From positions 1 to 64,000 of the forward strand of contig NZ_QKVM01000008.1 in assembly GCF_003231305.1 (NCBI RefSeq): 64,000 bases of DNA, read 5' to 3'. Below the pieces are notes generated by a model that was given only the letters and a program-made list of their open reading frames with translations, was not told the origin of the DNA and made no database searches. Origin of the DNA: Pseudomonas sichuanensis (GTDB lineage Bacteria > Pseudomonadota > Gammaproteobacteria > Pseudomonadales > Pseudomonadaceae). Positions 50,772-60,198 of this stretch are shown in pieces (the stretch's first letter is position 1; each line of letters opens with the position of its first letter). A program made the translations under genes and the position numbers.

Positions 50772-51110
50772 TCAGCAATCAACAAACCAGTTGTAGAAAT
50801 GGTATCCCGCGCTAACAGACACAGCACATGTACCCAGCGTCAATAGAGGCCACTGTCCTTCGACACCAAGCCACCACTGCACCTTGAACAGAAAAGCTCC
50901 TACCAACACGCAGGCCAGAACACCAAGAGCCAGGCCAACCAAAGCGAACAGCCGAGCCCCTAACCCTGGATTTCCGCCGTGCCAGTTCTCACTCAGGCAA
51001 AAGGGGCAATGATTGGACGAAGGCGAATACCCCCTGAAACCACGGCTATATGACGCTCTCGGAACCATCGCTTTGCCACAGTTGTGGCAGGTAACCATCG
51101 AGTGTCTCAT
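50772..51110 (-). CDS. Zinc-ribbon small membrane protein
   Basis: This 112-residue protein has two CxxC pairs (VTCHNCGK; HCPFCLSENW) and then two hydrophobic helices. The ATG at 51110 follows GAGGTG. Function unknown. Confidence 0.6.
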   Translation of the reverse strand: MRHSMVTCHNCGKAMVPRASYSRGFRGYSPSSNHCPFCLSENWHGGNPGLGARLFALVGLALGVLACVLVGAFLFKVQWWLGVEGQWPLLTLGTCAVSVSAGYHFYNWFVDC

Positions 51111-51448
51111 ACCGCACCTCAGCTCAAATCGTCCTAGATGAGCCCATGGTGCGCTACCGCGGAAAAAACCCAACCGCGTGACCTGACATCTACCCAGCAC
51201 CCGGTCTGAGCTGGCCATCAAACCCTCCTGGCCTGATAACCGAGATTATGCCGTACACGACCGACTCTATTGAATGCTCCCTGGTGGTTGACTGGCCTCG
51301 CCCGGTCGCAAAATGATAATTCAGGACGCCAGTTCAACTCCTCAAATAGCCGCTCATCGGAAATACGTGCACGGGGGCACCTATGGGGGCATATAATAAT
51401 AAATCTATAAATAAATCCATTTAAAACAATATCTTATGTATAGATTTT
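51111..51448. other. AT-rich stretch before the tmRNA-type site
   Basis: I see no gene. The AT-rich tract just before 51449 is unlike a tmRNA body, so the ssrA gene itself is not present here. Confidence 0.45.
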
Positions 51449-51468
51449 AAATCCCCCCGGCTCCACCA
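51449..51468 (+). other. attachment site: tmRNA (ssrA) 3'-end copy
   Basis: It reads AAATCCCCCCGGCTCCACCA, the 3' end of Pseudomonas tmRNA including CCA. The upstream sequence is not tmRNA, so it is an att copy left by integration rather than the gene. It lies directly ahead of an integrase gene. Confidence 0.8.
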
Positions 51469-51480
51469 AACTTACATCTA

Positions 51481-51505
51481 AAGACGTCCACGGACGTCTT
51501 TTTTT
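51481..51505 (+). terminator. Rho-independent terminator
   Basis: A 9-bp stem AAGACGTCC / GGACGTCTT with a two-base loop is followed by five T. It is placed where the terminator after ssrA would be. Confidence 0.85.
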
Positions 51506-51652
51506 GTGCCTGAAAACCAGTAAATACGGGGCTTTCAGCGCCATCTGCGTCCACGGACATCCATGAGCAGCCACGCTTTCTGGCATTCCAAATGGCATTC
51601 CAAGCCCATAAGTGCTAATTTTTGGAATGCCAAATCCCATCCTGGAATGCCA

Positions 51653-52909
51653 ATGTGCGCACAAGCTACTCGCCTCTCTGAGCTCAAAATCAAATCTGCC
51701 AAGCCTTCTGAAAAGGACTACGTCCTGTTTGACGGCGGCGGACTTCAAATGCGAGTGAGAAGCAATGGCTCTAAGCTATGGAACTTCAACTATCGACACC
51801 CCGTGACGAAGAAGCGGATCAACATGGGCTTAGGTACCTTCCCTGAAGTCTCGTTAGCGCAGGCACGAAAGGGCTCCATTGCAGCGAGGGAAGTACTTGC
51901 CCAAGGCCTCGATCCTAAAGAGCAACGAGATGTAGTGCTGCAAGCAAAGCAAGCTGAAACTGAGTACACATTTCAGAATGTTGCGACGTCCTGGTACGAA
52001 CTGAAGAGGGATGCAGTGACACCAGCTTATGCCGAGGACATCTGGCGCTCGTTGACGTTGCACGTTTTTCCGGATTTGGGCACCACACCGATCTCAGCCA
52101 TCAGCGCACCACAAGTCATCAACCTGCTTCGGCCACTCGAAACCAAAGGTAGTCTTGAAACAGTTAAACGGCTATCACAGCGACTCAACGAGATCATGAC
52201 CTACGGGGTCAACTCGGGACTGATTCACGCAAACCCGCTTAGTGGGATTCGATCCGTCTTCAAGAAGCCGAAAAAGAAGAATATGGCGGCGCTTGCTCCC
52301 GATGAGCTGAAAGAACTCATGGTGGCAATTGCCAATGCCAGCATAAAAAGGACCACGCGCTGCCTTATCGAATGGCAGCTCAACACCATGACCCGCCCAG
52401 CAGAGGCAGCCACCACTCGCTGGGCGGACATCGACTTCGAGAAGAAGATCTGGACGATTCCTGCTGAGCGCATGAAGAAACGCCGCATACATATCGTGCC
52501 GCTCACAGATCAAGCACTGGCACTGCTGGAGGCAATCAAACCATACAGCGGACACCGGGAGTATGTATTTCCTGCCGACCGAGACCCTCGAACCCATTGC
52601 AACAGCCAGACCGCCAACATGGCGCTAAAGCGCATGGGCTTCGAAGGTCGGTTGGTGAGCCATGGCATGCGCTCAATGGCTAGCACTATTCTCAACGAAC
52701 ACGGCTGGGATCCTGAGTTGATCGAGGTTGCGCTTGCCCACGTAGATAAAGACGAGGTCCGCAGCGCCTATAACCGAGCCGAATATATAGAACGCAGACG
52801 TCCAATGATGGCCTGGTGGAGCGAACACATCCAACAGGCTGCTACCGGCAACCTATCTGCGTCGGCAATCAGAGAAATTCGAGATAAAAACGTTGTTTCG
52901 ATACGCTGA
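51653..52909 (+). CDS. int: Tyrosine site-specific integrase, P4/DUF4102 type
   Basis: This 418-residue integrase has an N-terminal DUF4102 domain (RLSELKIKSAKP...FDGGGLQMRVRSNGSKLW), a SAM-like core, and catalytic Arg (NTMTRPAEAATTRW), HxxR (VSHGMRSMAST) and Tyr (SAYNRAEYIE). Upstream in-frame codons exist, but the family start fits 51653. It should recombine the element into ssrA. Confidence 0.9.
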   Translation: MCAQATRLSELKIKSAKPSEKDYVLFDGGGLQMRVRSNGSKLWNFNYRHPVTKKRINMGLGTFPEVSLAQARKGSIAAREVLAQGLDPKEQRDVVLQAKQAETEYTFQNVATSWYELKRDAVTPAYAEDIWRSLTLHVFPDLGTTPISAISAPQVINLLRPLETKGSLETVKRLSQRLNEIMTYGVNSGLIHANPLSGIRSVFKKPKKKNMAALAPDELKELMVAIANASIKRTTRCLIEWQLNTMTRPAEAATTRWADIDFEKKIWTIPAERMKKRRIHIVPLTDQALALLEAIKPYSGHREYVFPADRDPRTHCNSQTANMALKRMGFEGRLVSHGMRSMASTILNEHGWDPELIEVALAHVDKDEVRSAYNRAEYIERRRPMMAWWSEHIQQAATGNLSASAIREIRDKNVVSIR

Positions 52910-53107
52910 TCAAAGGGCCTCCTACCGAGAGGAGCCAAGCCCCTCCCGATCTTTGCTTGAAATTCAACCTTTGGATAGGAACCGCACGGCCATAGATTTT
53001 CTCTGAGTATGCCAAAAGCGAAACAGGAACGAGCTCATTGGATTCACTCAAACTTTCAAGGGAAATAAATATAGCCCTGGAGTAATACCAGATCATCCCT
53101 AGCTGAT
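52910..53107. other. Non-coding gap
   Basis: No gene is supported between the integrase stop and the end of the three-gene operon, which converges on it. Confidence 0.4.
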
Positions 53108-53776
53108 CTAGCGTTTCGCCTGCAGGGCGTTCTCGATACTGCTCAAGATAAATGGCGTGAGTGGGCCGCTGATCTTACAGGCGGCTGAACGTGAAAACCC
53201 TATCTGGCCTTTAACTCCTTTGTAGACGACTTCATAGGAGGCAGCTTCAACTAGGAAATCAGCTAACCCCAGTAGTTTCACATTCTCTGTATTGATACCC
53301 TCTTTGGATGCCAACTCAATCCGAGCGAGCGAATTGGCTCTAGGAATCGCTCCTGAAACTTTCAGGCTGTTTAGGGTTTTGCTAGTGGCTTTTTCCAAGG
53401 CCGCCTGTACCAACCTGTCACTGATGACGATCTGCTCACAAGCAAAGCCAAACCCCACAGCAGCCTCCAGCGCGTTCAACATTTCACGTATTGACCTTGC
53501 TGGACTCTCAATCCGGAAGATGGTGAAGCCCTCGTTGAGGACAGTAACATACTGGGAGTTGACGGTAGCGACCTGCTGATACTCATAATTCCCATCACTA
53601 TCCAGGCGGACAGCATTGATAGTAGATGGCCAGATATAGCGAAAGGTCGACTCGCTTGCGTCGCACAGAAAGCCTGTTGTGCTGGCATTGTCGTAACCTA
53701 CGTCTCGTAGTTTGGTGAAGAACTCAGCCACAGAGTAGGGTAGGCGAACCTGATACCACTTGTAGCGTGAAATCAT
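53108..53776 (-). CDS. Unknown protein, third gene of island operon
   Basis: This 222-residue soluble protein begins MISRYKWYQVRLPYSVAEF. It has an alpha/beta look with a helical central part and no recognisable motif. ATG at 53776 is only 2 bp from the previous stop, with AAGGAG upstream, so it is co-translated with the second gene. No family recognised. Confidence 0.75.
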   Translation of the reverse strand: MISRYKWYQVRLPYSVAEFFTKLRDVGYDNASTTGFLCDASESTFRYIWPSTINAVRLDSDGNYEYQQVATVNSQYVTVLNEGFTIFRIESPARSIREMLNALEAAVGFGFACEQIVISDRLVQAALEKATSKTLNSLKVSGAIPRANSLARIELASKEGINTENVKLLGLADFLVEAASYEVVYKGVKGQIGFSRSAACKISGPLTPFILSSIENALQAKR

Positions 53777-53778
53777 AG

Positions 53779-54870
53779 TTACTCATCTCCTTGAGTGCAT
53801 TCAGCCCTAAGCTTCTGCATCTGTTCACGTGCAGTTTTCTCAATCAACCTGGACATTGAGTCAATCTCAGCTTTCAAGGGCGCGCGCCTTTTGCCTAGTT
53901 TGCCATCTACGTATGGGTATACAGACTTGATCAGGATCGAGAAGTCTGTGCAGCTTATTGGATCTGCAAACAAAACCTCCACGCTAATTACATCTCCATT
54001 GCCAAGGACTCGCTGCGCAGTCCAACACATCTTGAATATATAGAATGCATCTTCATGTACAAGATCAAGAAGCAAGGAAGATCGTGTTATACCATTACCT
54101 TTGAGCAATACTTTTTCGATATGTGTTTCGTGCTCATCAGAGGCTAGCCCCTCATCGTCGGCGTTTATCTTCGGCTTATATACATAAACGTCTGAAACAT
54201 CGCGACGACTGAAGCCCTCTAGGCTTGTACTGAGTTCAATAAAGAAACGCGTTCTCATCTTTGGATCAATCACGTCATACAGGTTTACCGTGACGCGCTC
54301 AATTTCATCGGGTACTACCGAGTCCACCTTCGCTACAATTTCATCCCGCACAGAGCTCATAAATTCGTTCTGTGCGTTGTTGATCAAATAGCCTTCAGCA
54401 GTCTTAATAAACTCGACAACCCCATCTTTTATCTGCTGCTGCGCAAATTCAGTTTTCTTGTAATCAATGAGTGAATACTGGATCCTCAGAGAAAAATCAT
54501 TACCACTCCTAACAATATGTGCGATATCTCCATTGGCAACGATTTGCTTCTTGATCTCTTCAAGAGCGAACTTAAGCTCCTCGGGATCAATGGTACCAAC
54601 AAGATCCATAGAGGTAGTGCGCTCCCTTCGAGGAAGAATGCCCAGTTTCTCCGATATGATCTTGTGGTCGTAGTAGTCATGAGGAAGACGAGAGAAATAC
54701 TCAGCCAGATCGTCTCTCGGAGTCTTTTTGGAGACAATCATGTTGCGGCGCTCGAAGAGCACGGCCAAGGTGGGGGAGTCCACCCGATGCTGAATCAGAG
54801 CATCGAAGACATTTTTGTCCGACGCATAGTACATGGCTGGGCCGAAAGTCCTTTTCTTCAATTGCGCCAC
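53779..54870 (-). CDS. Unknown protein, second gene of island operon
   Basis: This ~363-residue soluble protein is rich in charged helices, with an N-terminal KKTPRDDLAEYFSRLPHDYYDHKI segment. No nucleotide-binding or nuclease motif is evident. The start is uncertain: GTG at 54870 overlaps the first gene's end, and a TTG at 54879 also fits. It is translationally coupled on both sides. No family recognised. Confidence 0.7.
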   Translation of the reverse strand: MAQLKKRTFGPAMYYASDKNVFDALIQHRVDSPTLAVLFERRNMIVSKKTPRDDLAEYFSRLPHDYYDHKIISEKLGILPRRERTTSMDLVGTIDPEELKFALEEIKKQIVANGDIAHIVRSGNDFSLRIQYSLIDYKKTEFAQQQIKDGVVEFIKTAEGYLINNAQNEFMSSVRDEIVAKVDSVVPDEIERVTVNLYDVIDPKMRTRFFIELSTSLEGFSRRDVSDVYVYKPKINADDEGLASDEHETHIEKVLLKGNGITRSSLLLDLVHEDAFYIFKMCWTAQRVLGNGDVISVEVLFADPISCTDFSILIKSVYPYVDGKLGKRRAPLKAEIDSMSRLIEKTAREQMQKLRAECTQGDE

Positions 54871-55850
54871 CCCATCCAACCTGGATTATACGAGTCAGTC
54901 ACTGCAGTCACCGCCTCAAAGCTGATCGCGTTAAGAACGGTTTCCCGAATCGGATCGAAGCCCCAAGCCTTGGCGTATCTCTCTTTAGCGGCTTTGAAGT
55001 TCGCTACCATCTGAGGGTCGGTACTAGGCACTGTGACCCGAATCTGAACTGACTTGCCAGACTCCAACATCTGATATCGCGACAGACTGTCCAAAAAATA
55101 TTCGAACTCAGTATGCGAGGCGCCCGGGCGATTGTAGTACACCACGTAACCTGGTTCGGTCTTGTCCGTACCTTTGTGCTGGACAATCAAGTAAGGGCTG
55201 GTAAGCGCTTCAATAGTTGCCGGTTGTCCCCACACGTCCCCCTGCCGCCGACGCAATACTAGGTCAGGATAGTAAAAGGTGTACTCACTGGACATCTTCT
55301 TCTGACTCGTCAGGCGAATCATATCGTTGGCAATAGTAAAGAGACGATTGATGTCATGCGGCCCAAGGTAGTGAAGATAGACATTGGGCGGTATCGAGAT
55401 TGAGTCAAAGCCAATTTTTTCAATCAGACTGTAAAATGGTTTCTCATAACCGTGATCATGGTTGTGCACGAAGAGAAGCCCGCGAACTTCATAGTTGCCG
55501 CAGTCAGTAATTGCGAAAGTATTTCGCCAGGAGTCTGAATCCCTGGCGCACTCGACGGTGATCGCCAAAGACTTGAAGGCGTCGCGCAGCTTTTGCTTGC
55601 CGATGCTTTCTTTTTTGTAGGCTTTGAGGTCGGTGTGCAAGTAGATCGTACTGCCGAGGTAGGGGTCTTCATAGTAGAAGATGGCATCGCCAGGGTGTTT
55701 TGTCTTCGGCTTGTCGTCGCTACCCAGGTGAGAAGGACAGTGGCAGTCAAAATTCTCGTTCCACTTGCCCTTCATCTGCCAAAAGAAGCTGCTGAAGATA
55801 TCGACTGAAAGCTTCTCGGCAATCTCACCAACGTTTACGGTTTCCGACAT
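54858..55850 (-). CDS. Unknown protein, PD-(D/E)xK-like, first gene of island operon
   Basis: This 330-residue soluble protein has a possible nuclease core. Glu12 precedes Asp55 (GDAIFYYEDP), which is followed by Asp74-Leu-Lys76 (LHTDLKAY), the spacing and strand pattern of PD-(D/E)xK enzymes. An N-terminal Cys/His cluster (FDCHCPSHLG) lies between. RBS TAGGAGGAG precedes the ATG. Its end overlaps the next gene. This is a motif reading, not a family match. Confidence 0.7.
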   Translation of the reverse strand: MSETVNVGEIAEKLSVDIFSSFFWQMKGKWNENFDCHCPSHLGSDDKPKTKHPGDAIFYYEDPYLGSTIYLHTDLKAYKKESIGKQKLRDAFKSLAITVECARDSDSWRNTFAITDCGNYEVRGLLFVHNHDHGYEKPFYSLIEKIGFDSISIPPNVYLHYLGPHDINRLFTIANDMIRLTSQKKMSSEYTFYYPDLVLRRRQGDVWGQPATIEALTSPYLIVQHKGTDKTEPGYVVYYNRPGASHTEFEYFLDSLSRYQMLESGKSVQIRVTVPSTDPQMVANFKAAKERYAKAWGFDPIRETVLNAISFEAVTAVTDSYNPGWMGWRN

Positions 55851-56070
55851 GGCTCCTCCTAAGCAATCGATCCTGGCTCTCAGACCAGAGAATGAGGAGC
55901 CAGCATAACAGGATCAAAGGCGTGTAGAAGCCCGCTGCCACTACTTCGCATTAAGTCGATTAATTGCGCTTAACCAATACCCTCACTGTAGGCCTAACTT
56001 AAAAATCCGACTCGAAAAATACTTAACACTACATAACCACCTTGACTACACCATCAAGGAGGTTCGCCCC

Positions 56071-56400
56071 ATGTCATTGCAGTGTCCTCGCTGTCATTCC
56101 CCCAAAGTCGCTTCTTTCCATCACGCCATGAAAGTCGGCGCGGCCATCGGCACCGTGGGTGGTGCTGCGCGCGGCGTCAGTGCTGCGCTAGCTGGAGGCC
56201 AAGCGGGCGCGCTTATTGGCGCTATCGCCGGCCCTGTCGGTATCACACTCGGTTCGGTATCGGGTGCCATCCTCGGCGGGTTGGCCGGCGGTGTCGGCGG
56301 CTGTGCTCTCGGCGCCCAACTGGGTGAGTCGCTCGATCGCCACGTCCTAGCCCACAACCTCTGCTTGCTATGTGGTCACCGCTTCAACCTCCCGACCTAA
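56071..56400 (+). CDS. Zinc-ribbon protein with glycine-zipper segment
   Basis: This 109-residue protein has CPRCHS at the N-terminus and CLLCGHRF at the C-terminus as a metal knuckle, with a long Gly/Ala glycine-zipper membrane segment between. AAGGAGG precedes the ATG. Such proteins are frequent on integrative elements; role unknown. Confidence 0.75.
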   Translation: MSLQCPRCHSPKVASFHHAMKVGAAIGTVGGAARGVSAALAGGQAGALIGAIAGPVGITLGSVSGAILGGLAGGVGGCALGAQLGESLDRHVLAHNLCLLCGHRFNLPT

Positions 56401-56492
56401 CCAAGTCAACTTCCCTTCTATTTATTACGTCCGGACGGTGCTGCGCTCTGCGTGGCGCTTTATGCCGGCTTGCACCTAAAGGAATTACAACC

Positions 56493-57461
56493 ATGGCTCA
56501 TCTCATCGAAACTATGGCCTATGCTGGCGAAACTCCCTGGCATGGCCTGGGCAATCAGCTCACTCAAAAGCAACCCATCGAAGTTTGGCAACGCGAAGCC
56601 GGCATGGACTGGGCGATCCAGGAAAGCCCCGTCCTCTTCAAATCAGAGACCGTCGGCCACCTGGGCGCGATCCATTCCTTCCCCGAGCAGAAGGTGCTCT
56701 TCCGTTCGGACACCAAAGCACCGCTGTCGGTGGTTTCCCAGCGCTACCACACCGTGCAGCCTCGGGAAGTTTTGGAGTTTTATCGTGACCTCACCGAGGT
56801 CTCCGGCTACGCGCTGGAGACTGCGGGGGTACTCAAAGGTGGTCGCAAGTTCTGGGCGTTGGCGCGTACCGGTCAAGGTGCTGCGCTCAAGGGTAACGAT
56901 CAGGTCAACGGTTACCTGCTGCTGGCCACGTCCTGCGACGGCACCCTGGCCACCACGGCAACACCCACTACCGTACGCGTGGTCTGCAACAACACCTTGA
57001 CCATCGCCTTGGACGGCACCAGCCGCGCGATCAAGGTGCCGCACAACACCCGCTTCGACCCGAAGGCAGTAAAGAAGCAGCTCGGAATCGCCGTCTCGCA
57101 ATGGGACGACTTTATGTACCGCATGCGTGCGCTGGCCGAACGCAAAGTGCAGTGGCATGAGGCGCTGGGCTTCTTTATGAACGTGCTGTGCGAGACCAAT
57201 CCGACCGGCGCACTGCCAGAGGTACTGCCCAATGAACGTGCCCTGCGAAAGGTTCAGGAGCTGTACGAAGGTCGCGGCCGAGGCAGTCAGCTGAACTCGG
57301 CTCGCGGTACCGCCTGGGGCCTGCTCAATGCCGTAACTGAGTACGTCGACCACGAACGTCGCGCCCGTAGCAATGAGTACCGCATGGACTCGGCGTGGTT
57401 CGGCCAAGGGGCCCAGATCAAACAACGTGCGCTGGACACCGCACTGCAACTTGTCGCCTAA
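56493..57461 (+). CDS. DUF932-family protein
   Basis: This 322-residue protein (MAHLIETMAYAGETPWHGLG) belongs to the DUF932 family of phage- and plasmid-like proteins. The PLSVVSQRYHTVQPREVLEFY and YLLLATSCDGTLATTATPTTVRVVCNNTL segments are diagnostic. The start at 56493 has AAAGGAATT before it. It begins an island recombination gene set. Confidence 0.88.
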   Translation: MAHLIETMAYAGETPWHGLGNQLTQKQPIEVWQREAGMDWAIQESPVLFKSETVGHLGAIHSFPEQKVLFRSDTKAPLSVVSQRYHTVQPREVLEFYRDLTEVSGYALETAGVLKGGRKFWALARTGQGAALKGNDQVNGYLLLATSCDGTLATTATPTTVRVVCNNTLTIALDGTSRAIKVPHNTRFDPKAVKKQLGIAVSQWDDFMYRMRALAERKVQWHEALGFFMNVLCETNPTGALPEVLPNERALRKVQELYEGRGRGSQLNSARGTAWGLLNAVTEYVDHERRARSNEYRMDSAWFGQGAQIKQRALDTALQLVA

Positions 57462-57540
57462 CCGGTTACTTCCTCCACCCCATAACGCCCGATCAGCCTG
57501 GTTGCTGATCAGGCGTTTGTATTTCTGCAAGGTGAACGCT

Positions 57541-58542
57541 ATGAACGCTACTCCGTTGCGCAGCACTAGCAAGGCTCGTCCAGCGCTGCGCCTGATCAGC
57601 ACCAAGGACCTGCCTCGTGAAGATTGGCTCGCGGTGCGCAAGCAAGGCATCGGCAGCTCGGATGCTGCCGCCGCCGTCGGCCTCAATCCGTACAAGTCCC
57701 AGCTGGAACTGTGGCTGGAGAAAACCGGTCGAGATGCATCACTTCCCAAGCTCGACCCGCAGGATGATGAGAGTCCAGCCTACTGGGGCAATGTGCTGGA
57801 GCCCATCGTGGCCTGGCATTACAGCAAACGCAGCGGCAACCGGGTACGTCGTATCAATGCCGTACTGCAGCATCCGAATCCCGAGTTGTCCTGGATGCTA
57901 GCCAACATCGACCGCGAGGTAATCGGCGCAGACGACGTGCAGATCCTCGAATGCAAGACCGCCGGCATAAACGGGGCACGCCTCTGGAAGGAAGGCGTAC
58001 CCGAATATGTAGAACTGCAAGTGATGCACCAACTCGCAGTCACCGGCAAGCAGGCGGCAGATGTGGCGGTGCTGCTCGGCGGTCAGCACCTGGAGATCCA
58101 TCGCATCGAGCGAGATGAGCAGATGATCGCCCGCCTGATCGAACTGGAGCGTAAGTTCTGGAACTACGTGGAAACCGATACCCCGCCGCCAGTCGACGGC
58201 AGTGCATCGGCCGAGGCGGCTTTGCGCTGCTTGTACCCGGAGGACAACGGTCAGACCGTCGACTTCAGCGGCCATGCAGGATTGGCTGCGGCCTACTTAG
58301 AGCTCAAGGCCGTGCGCCAATCCATCGGCGAGAAAGAAACGCGCGAGGCCCAACTCAAGCAGATGCTGCAGCAAGCCATCGGCGAGGCCACCCGAGCGGA
58401 GTTCTCCAGCGGATATATCAGCTGGAAGAAATCCAAGGGCAGTACCGTGCTCGATGTCGAGCGCCTACTGAAAGAGAAACCTTACCTGCAGGTTCGCTAC
58501 GCCAAAACCAAGGAAGGCAGTCGCCGCTTCCTGATCAACTGA
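57541..58542 (+). CDS. YqaJ-type viral recombinase / exonuclease
   Basis: This 333-residue lambda-exonuclease-like protein has GIGSSDAAAAVGLNPYKS at the N-terminus, WGNVLEPIVAWHY, and the PD-(D/E)xK core NIDREV...QILECKTA. It resects double-stranded ends for homologous recombination, likely with an annealing protein. It is preceded by AAGGTGAACGCT. Confidence 0.9.
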   Translation: MNATPLRSTSKARPALRLISTKDLPREDWLAVRKQGIGSSDAAAAVGLNPYKSQLELWLEKTGRDASLPKLDPQDDESPAYWGNVLEPIVAWHYSKRSGNRVRRINAVLQHPNPELSWMLANIDREVIGADDVQILECKTAGINGARLWKEGVPEYVELQVMHQLAVTGKQAADVAVLLGGQHLEIHRIERDEQMIARLIELERKFWNYVETDTPPPVDGSASAEAALRCLYPEDNGQTVDFSGHAGLAAAYLELKAVRQSIGEKETREAQLKQMLQQAIGEATRAEFSSGYISWKKSKGSTVLDVERLLKEKPYLQVRYAKTKEGSRRFLIN

Positions 58543-58632
58543 TTCCGCTACCTCTCACTTCCCTCCCCCTTGGCCAGTCCATTCAGTTCGCCCTGTGTGG
58601 CTGGCCTTTTTTTCATTTCCAGGAGAACCATC

Positions 58633-59529
58633 ATGTTGAAAGGCTTAGCCCTGACGCCCCCTTTGCTCGGACGCATCTCCATCGGCAAAGTCATCGAGAA
58701 AAACGGTAAACGCCTGCCGGAGAAAGATGATCAGTTCACCATCACATCCCAGGTGCAAAGCAGGGATGGCTGGCTGCTACACCCACTCAACGACGAACTG
58801 CGCCCGAGTAAGGAAGACAAGCTGCGCAGCATTCCTGTACGCCTATTGTTCAACGAACCGGAACTGAATTTCCGGGCCGACTACACCCTGTTCGACCGGC
58901 AGTCTGGCAGGCCGTTGTGCGTGGGCAATGGCGAGACCTGCAAGCGTGCCACTCAAGACGGCATGCAGTCACTGCCCTGCCCCTCGCCAGATGCGTGTCC
59001 ATTGGCCAAAGGGGGGGCCTGCAAGCCTTATGGTCGGCTGAACGTACTCATCGGTGATGACGATCCGCTGGGCAGCTTCGTGTTCCGTACCACCGGCTTC
59101 AATAGCATCCGCACTCTGGCCGCTCGGCTGCATTACTTCCAAGCCATCTCGGGCAAGCGCCTGGCCTGCCTGCCGCTGGAACTGCGTTTGCGCGGCAAGT
59201 CCACCCGGCAAAGCCACGGCACGCCGATCTTCTACGTCGATATCACCGTGCGCAGCGGCATGAGCATGGAGGAAGCATTGTTCGCCGCTCGGCAGCTCGA
59301 TGAAGCCCGGCAATCTGCGGGCTTCGATCAGGCCTCATTGGACAGCGCAGCGAAGCATGGGCTCGGCAACGGGGCGTTCGAGGACAGTGAGGAAGACGGT
59401 GGCGCCGTGATCGAGGAGTTTTATTCGAGCACGGATGCCGCCACCGGCGCTGCCCAGAGTGACGAACCGCAACCGGCACCCAACTCACTCGCGGGCAAGC
59501 TGGAAGCGCTCGCCTCGCACGCCAACTGA
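58633..59529 (+). CDS. Cys-rich Gp3-like protein of integrative elements
   Basis: This 298-residue protein has a central Cys cluster (CVGNGETCKR...LPCPSPDACPLAKGGACKPYGRL), likely metal-binding. It is usually annotated as 'hydrolase or metal-binding protein'; some relatives (Gp3-like) act as recombination directionality factors. I regard that as possible rather than shown. AGGAG precedes the ATG. Confidence 0.75.
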   Translation: MLKGLALTPPLLGRISIGKVIEKNGKRLPEKDDQFTITSQVQSRDGWLLHPLNDELRPSKEDKLRSIPVRLLFNEPELNFRADYTLFDRQSGRPLCVGNGETCKRATQDGMQSLPCPSPDACPLAKGGACKPYGRLNVLIGDDDPLGSFVFRTTGFNSIRTLAARLHYFQAISGKRLACLPLELRLRGKSTRQSHGTPIFYVDITVRSGMSMEEALFAARQLDEARQSAGFDQASLDSAAKHGLGNGAFEDSEEDGGAVIEEFYSSTDAATGAAQSDEPQPAPNSLAGKLEALASHAN

Positions 59530-59586
59530 TACCACTCCTGCCTGGACTGAATGCATCGGCCAGGCAGGCTCTTTCGGAGAGCCGTC

Positions 59587-59799
59587 ATGACCCTGCTTCG
59601 ATTTCTATTCTGCCTATTCATTTTCATCGGGGCGCTGGCTGCAGCAGGCGTACTGGTGCTGAGCATTCTGCTAATGCTGCGTTTCCCGCCGTTGCTGGTC
59701 GCCGTAGTCCTTGCGTGCTGGATTCTGAACCGCCTGTGCAAGCTGCTGCGCGCATCCGGCCAGGACAATCCCACGAGAAGTCCCACATCGCAGGGGTGA
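59587..59799 (+). CDS. Small membrane protein
   Basis: This 70-residue protein has two hydrophobic helices (LFCLFIFIGALAAAGVLVLSILLML and PPLLVAVVLACWIL) and a basic tail. No known family. Confidence 0.6.
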   Translation: MTLLRFLFCLFIFIGALAAAGVLVLSILLMLRFPPLLVAVVLACWILNRLCKLLRASGQDNPTRSPTSQG

Positions 59800-59865
59800 C
59801 CTCAGCAACCTTTATGAGCGGCCAGACAGGGAATGGCCGCACTTAACCCATCAGGAGAATGAACG

Positions 59866-60189
59866 ATGATCAGACAATGTTTGATCTGCGACTCAAGAGC
59901 CGTCCTGACCCAGGAGGCCGCAAGAGGCATTGCCCTGCTGGCCGGCCTGGCCGATGGCGCGCTACGAGGAGTTCAGGACACGAATCAGGGCACGCAGGAT
60001 CGCCTCGGATACAACTCGCTACTGAGTGGGCTGGCCGCCATCGCACCGACTTACCCATCGGCGCTGCGATTGGCTGAGGATGTCGCCAAATATCACTTCG
60101 CAGGCTTCGACTGTCTGTGCCTGCGCTGCGGCGCTTTATTCGGTGAAGCGGTGAAGGAAGCTTCTGAGCAAGCGCCTCAGCCGCCGTAA
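59866..60189 (+). CDS. Hypothetical Cys-rich protein
   Basis: This 107-residue protein has CLICDS near the N-terminus and CLCLRCGALFGE near the C-terminus, a likely zinc knuckle. AGGAG lies upstream. It ends 9 bp before the convergent XRE gene. Role unknown. Confidence 0.6.
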   Translation: MIRQCLICDSRAVLTQEAARGIALLAGLADGALRGVQDTNQGTQDRLGYNSLLSGLAAIAPTYPSALRLAEDVAKYHFAGFDCLCLRCGALFGEAVKEASEQAPQPP

Positions 60190-60198
60190 AATAGCAAC

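Noticed and set aside
51480..51600. Repeated TCCACGGACG motifs as a CRISPR-like repeat
   Set aside because: Only two or three short copies, one of which is a terminator stem; spacing is irregular.
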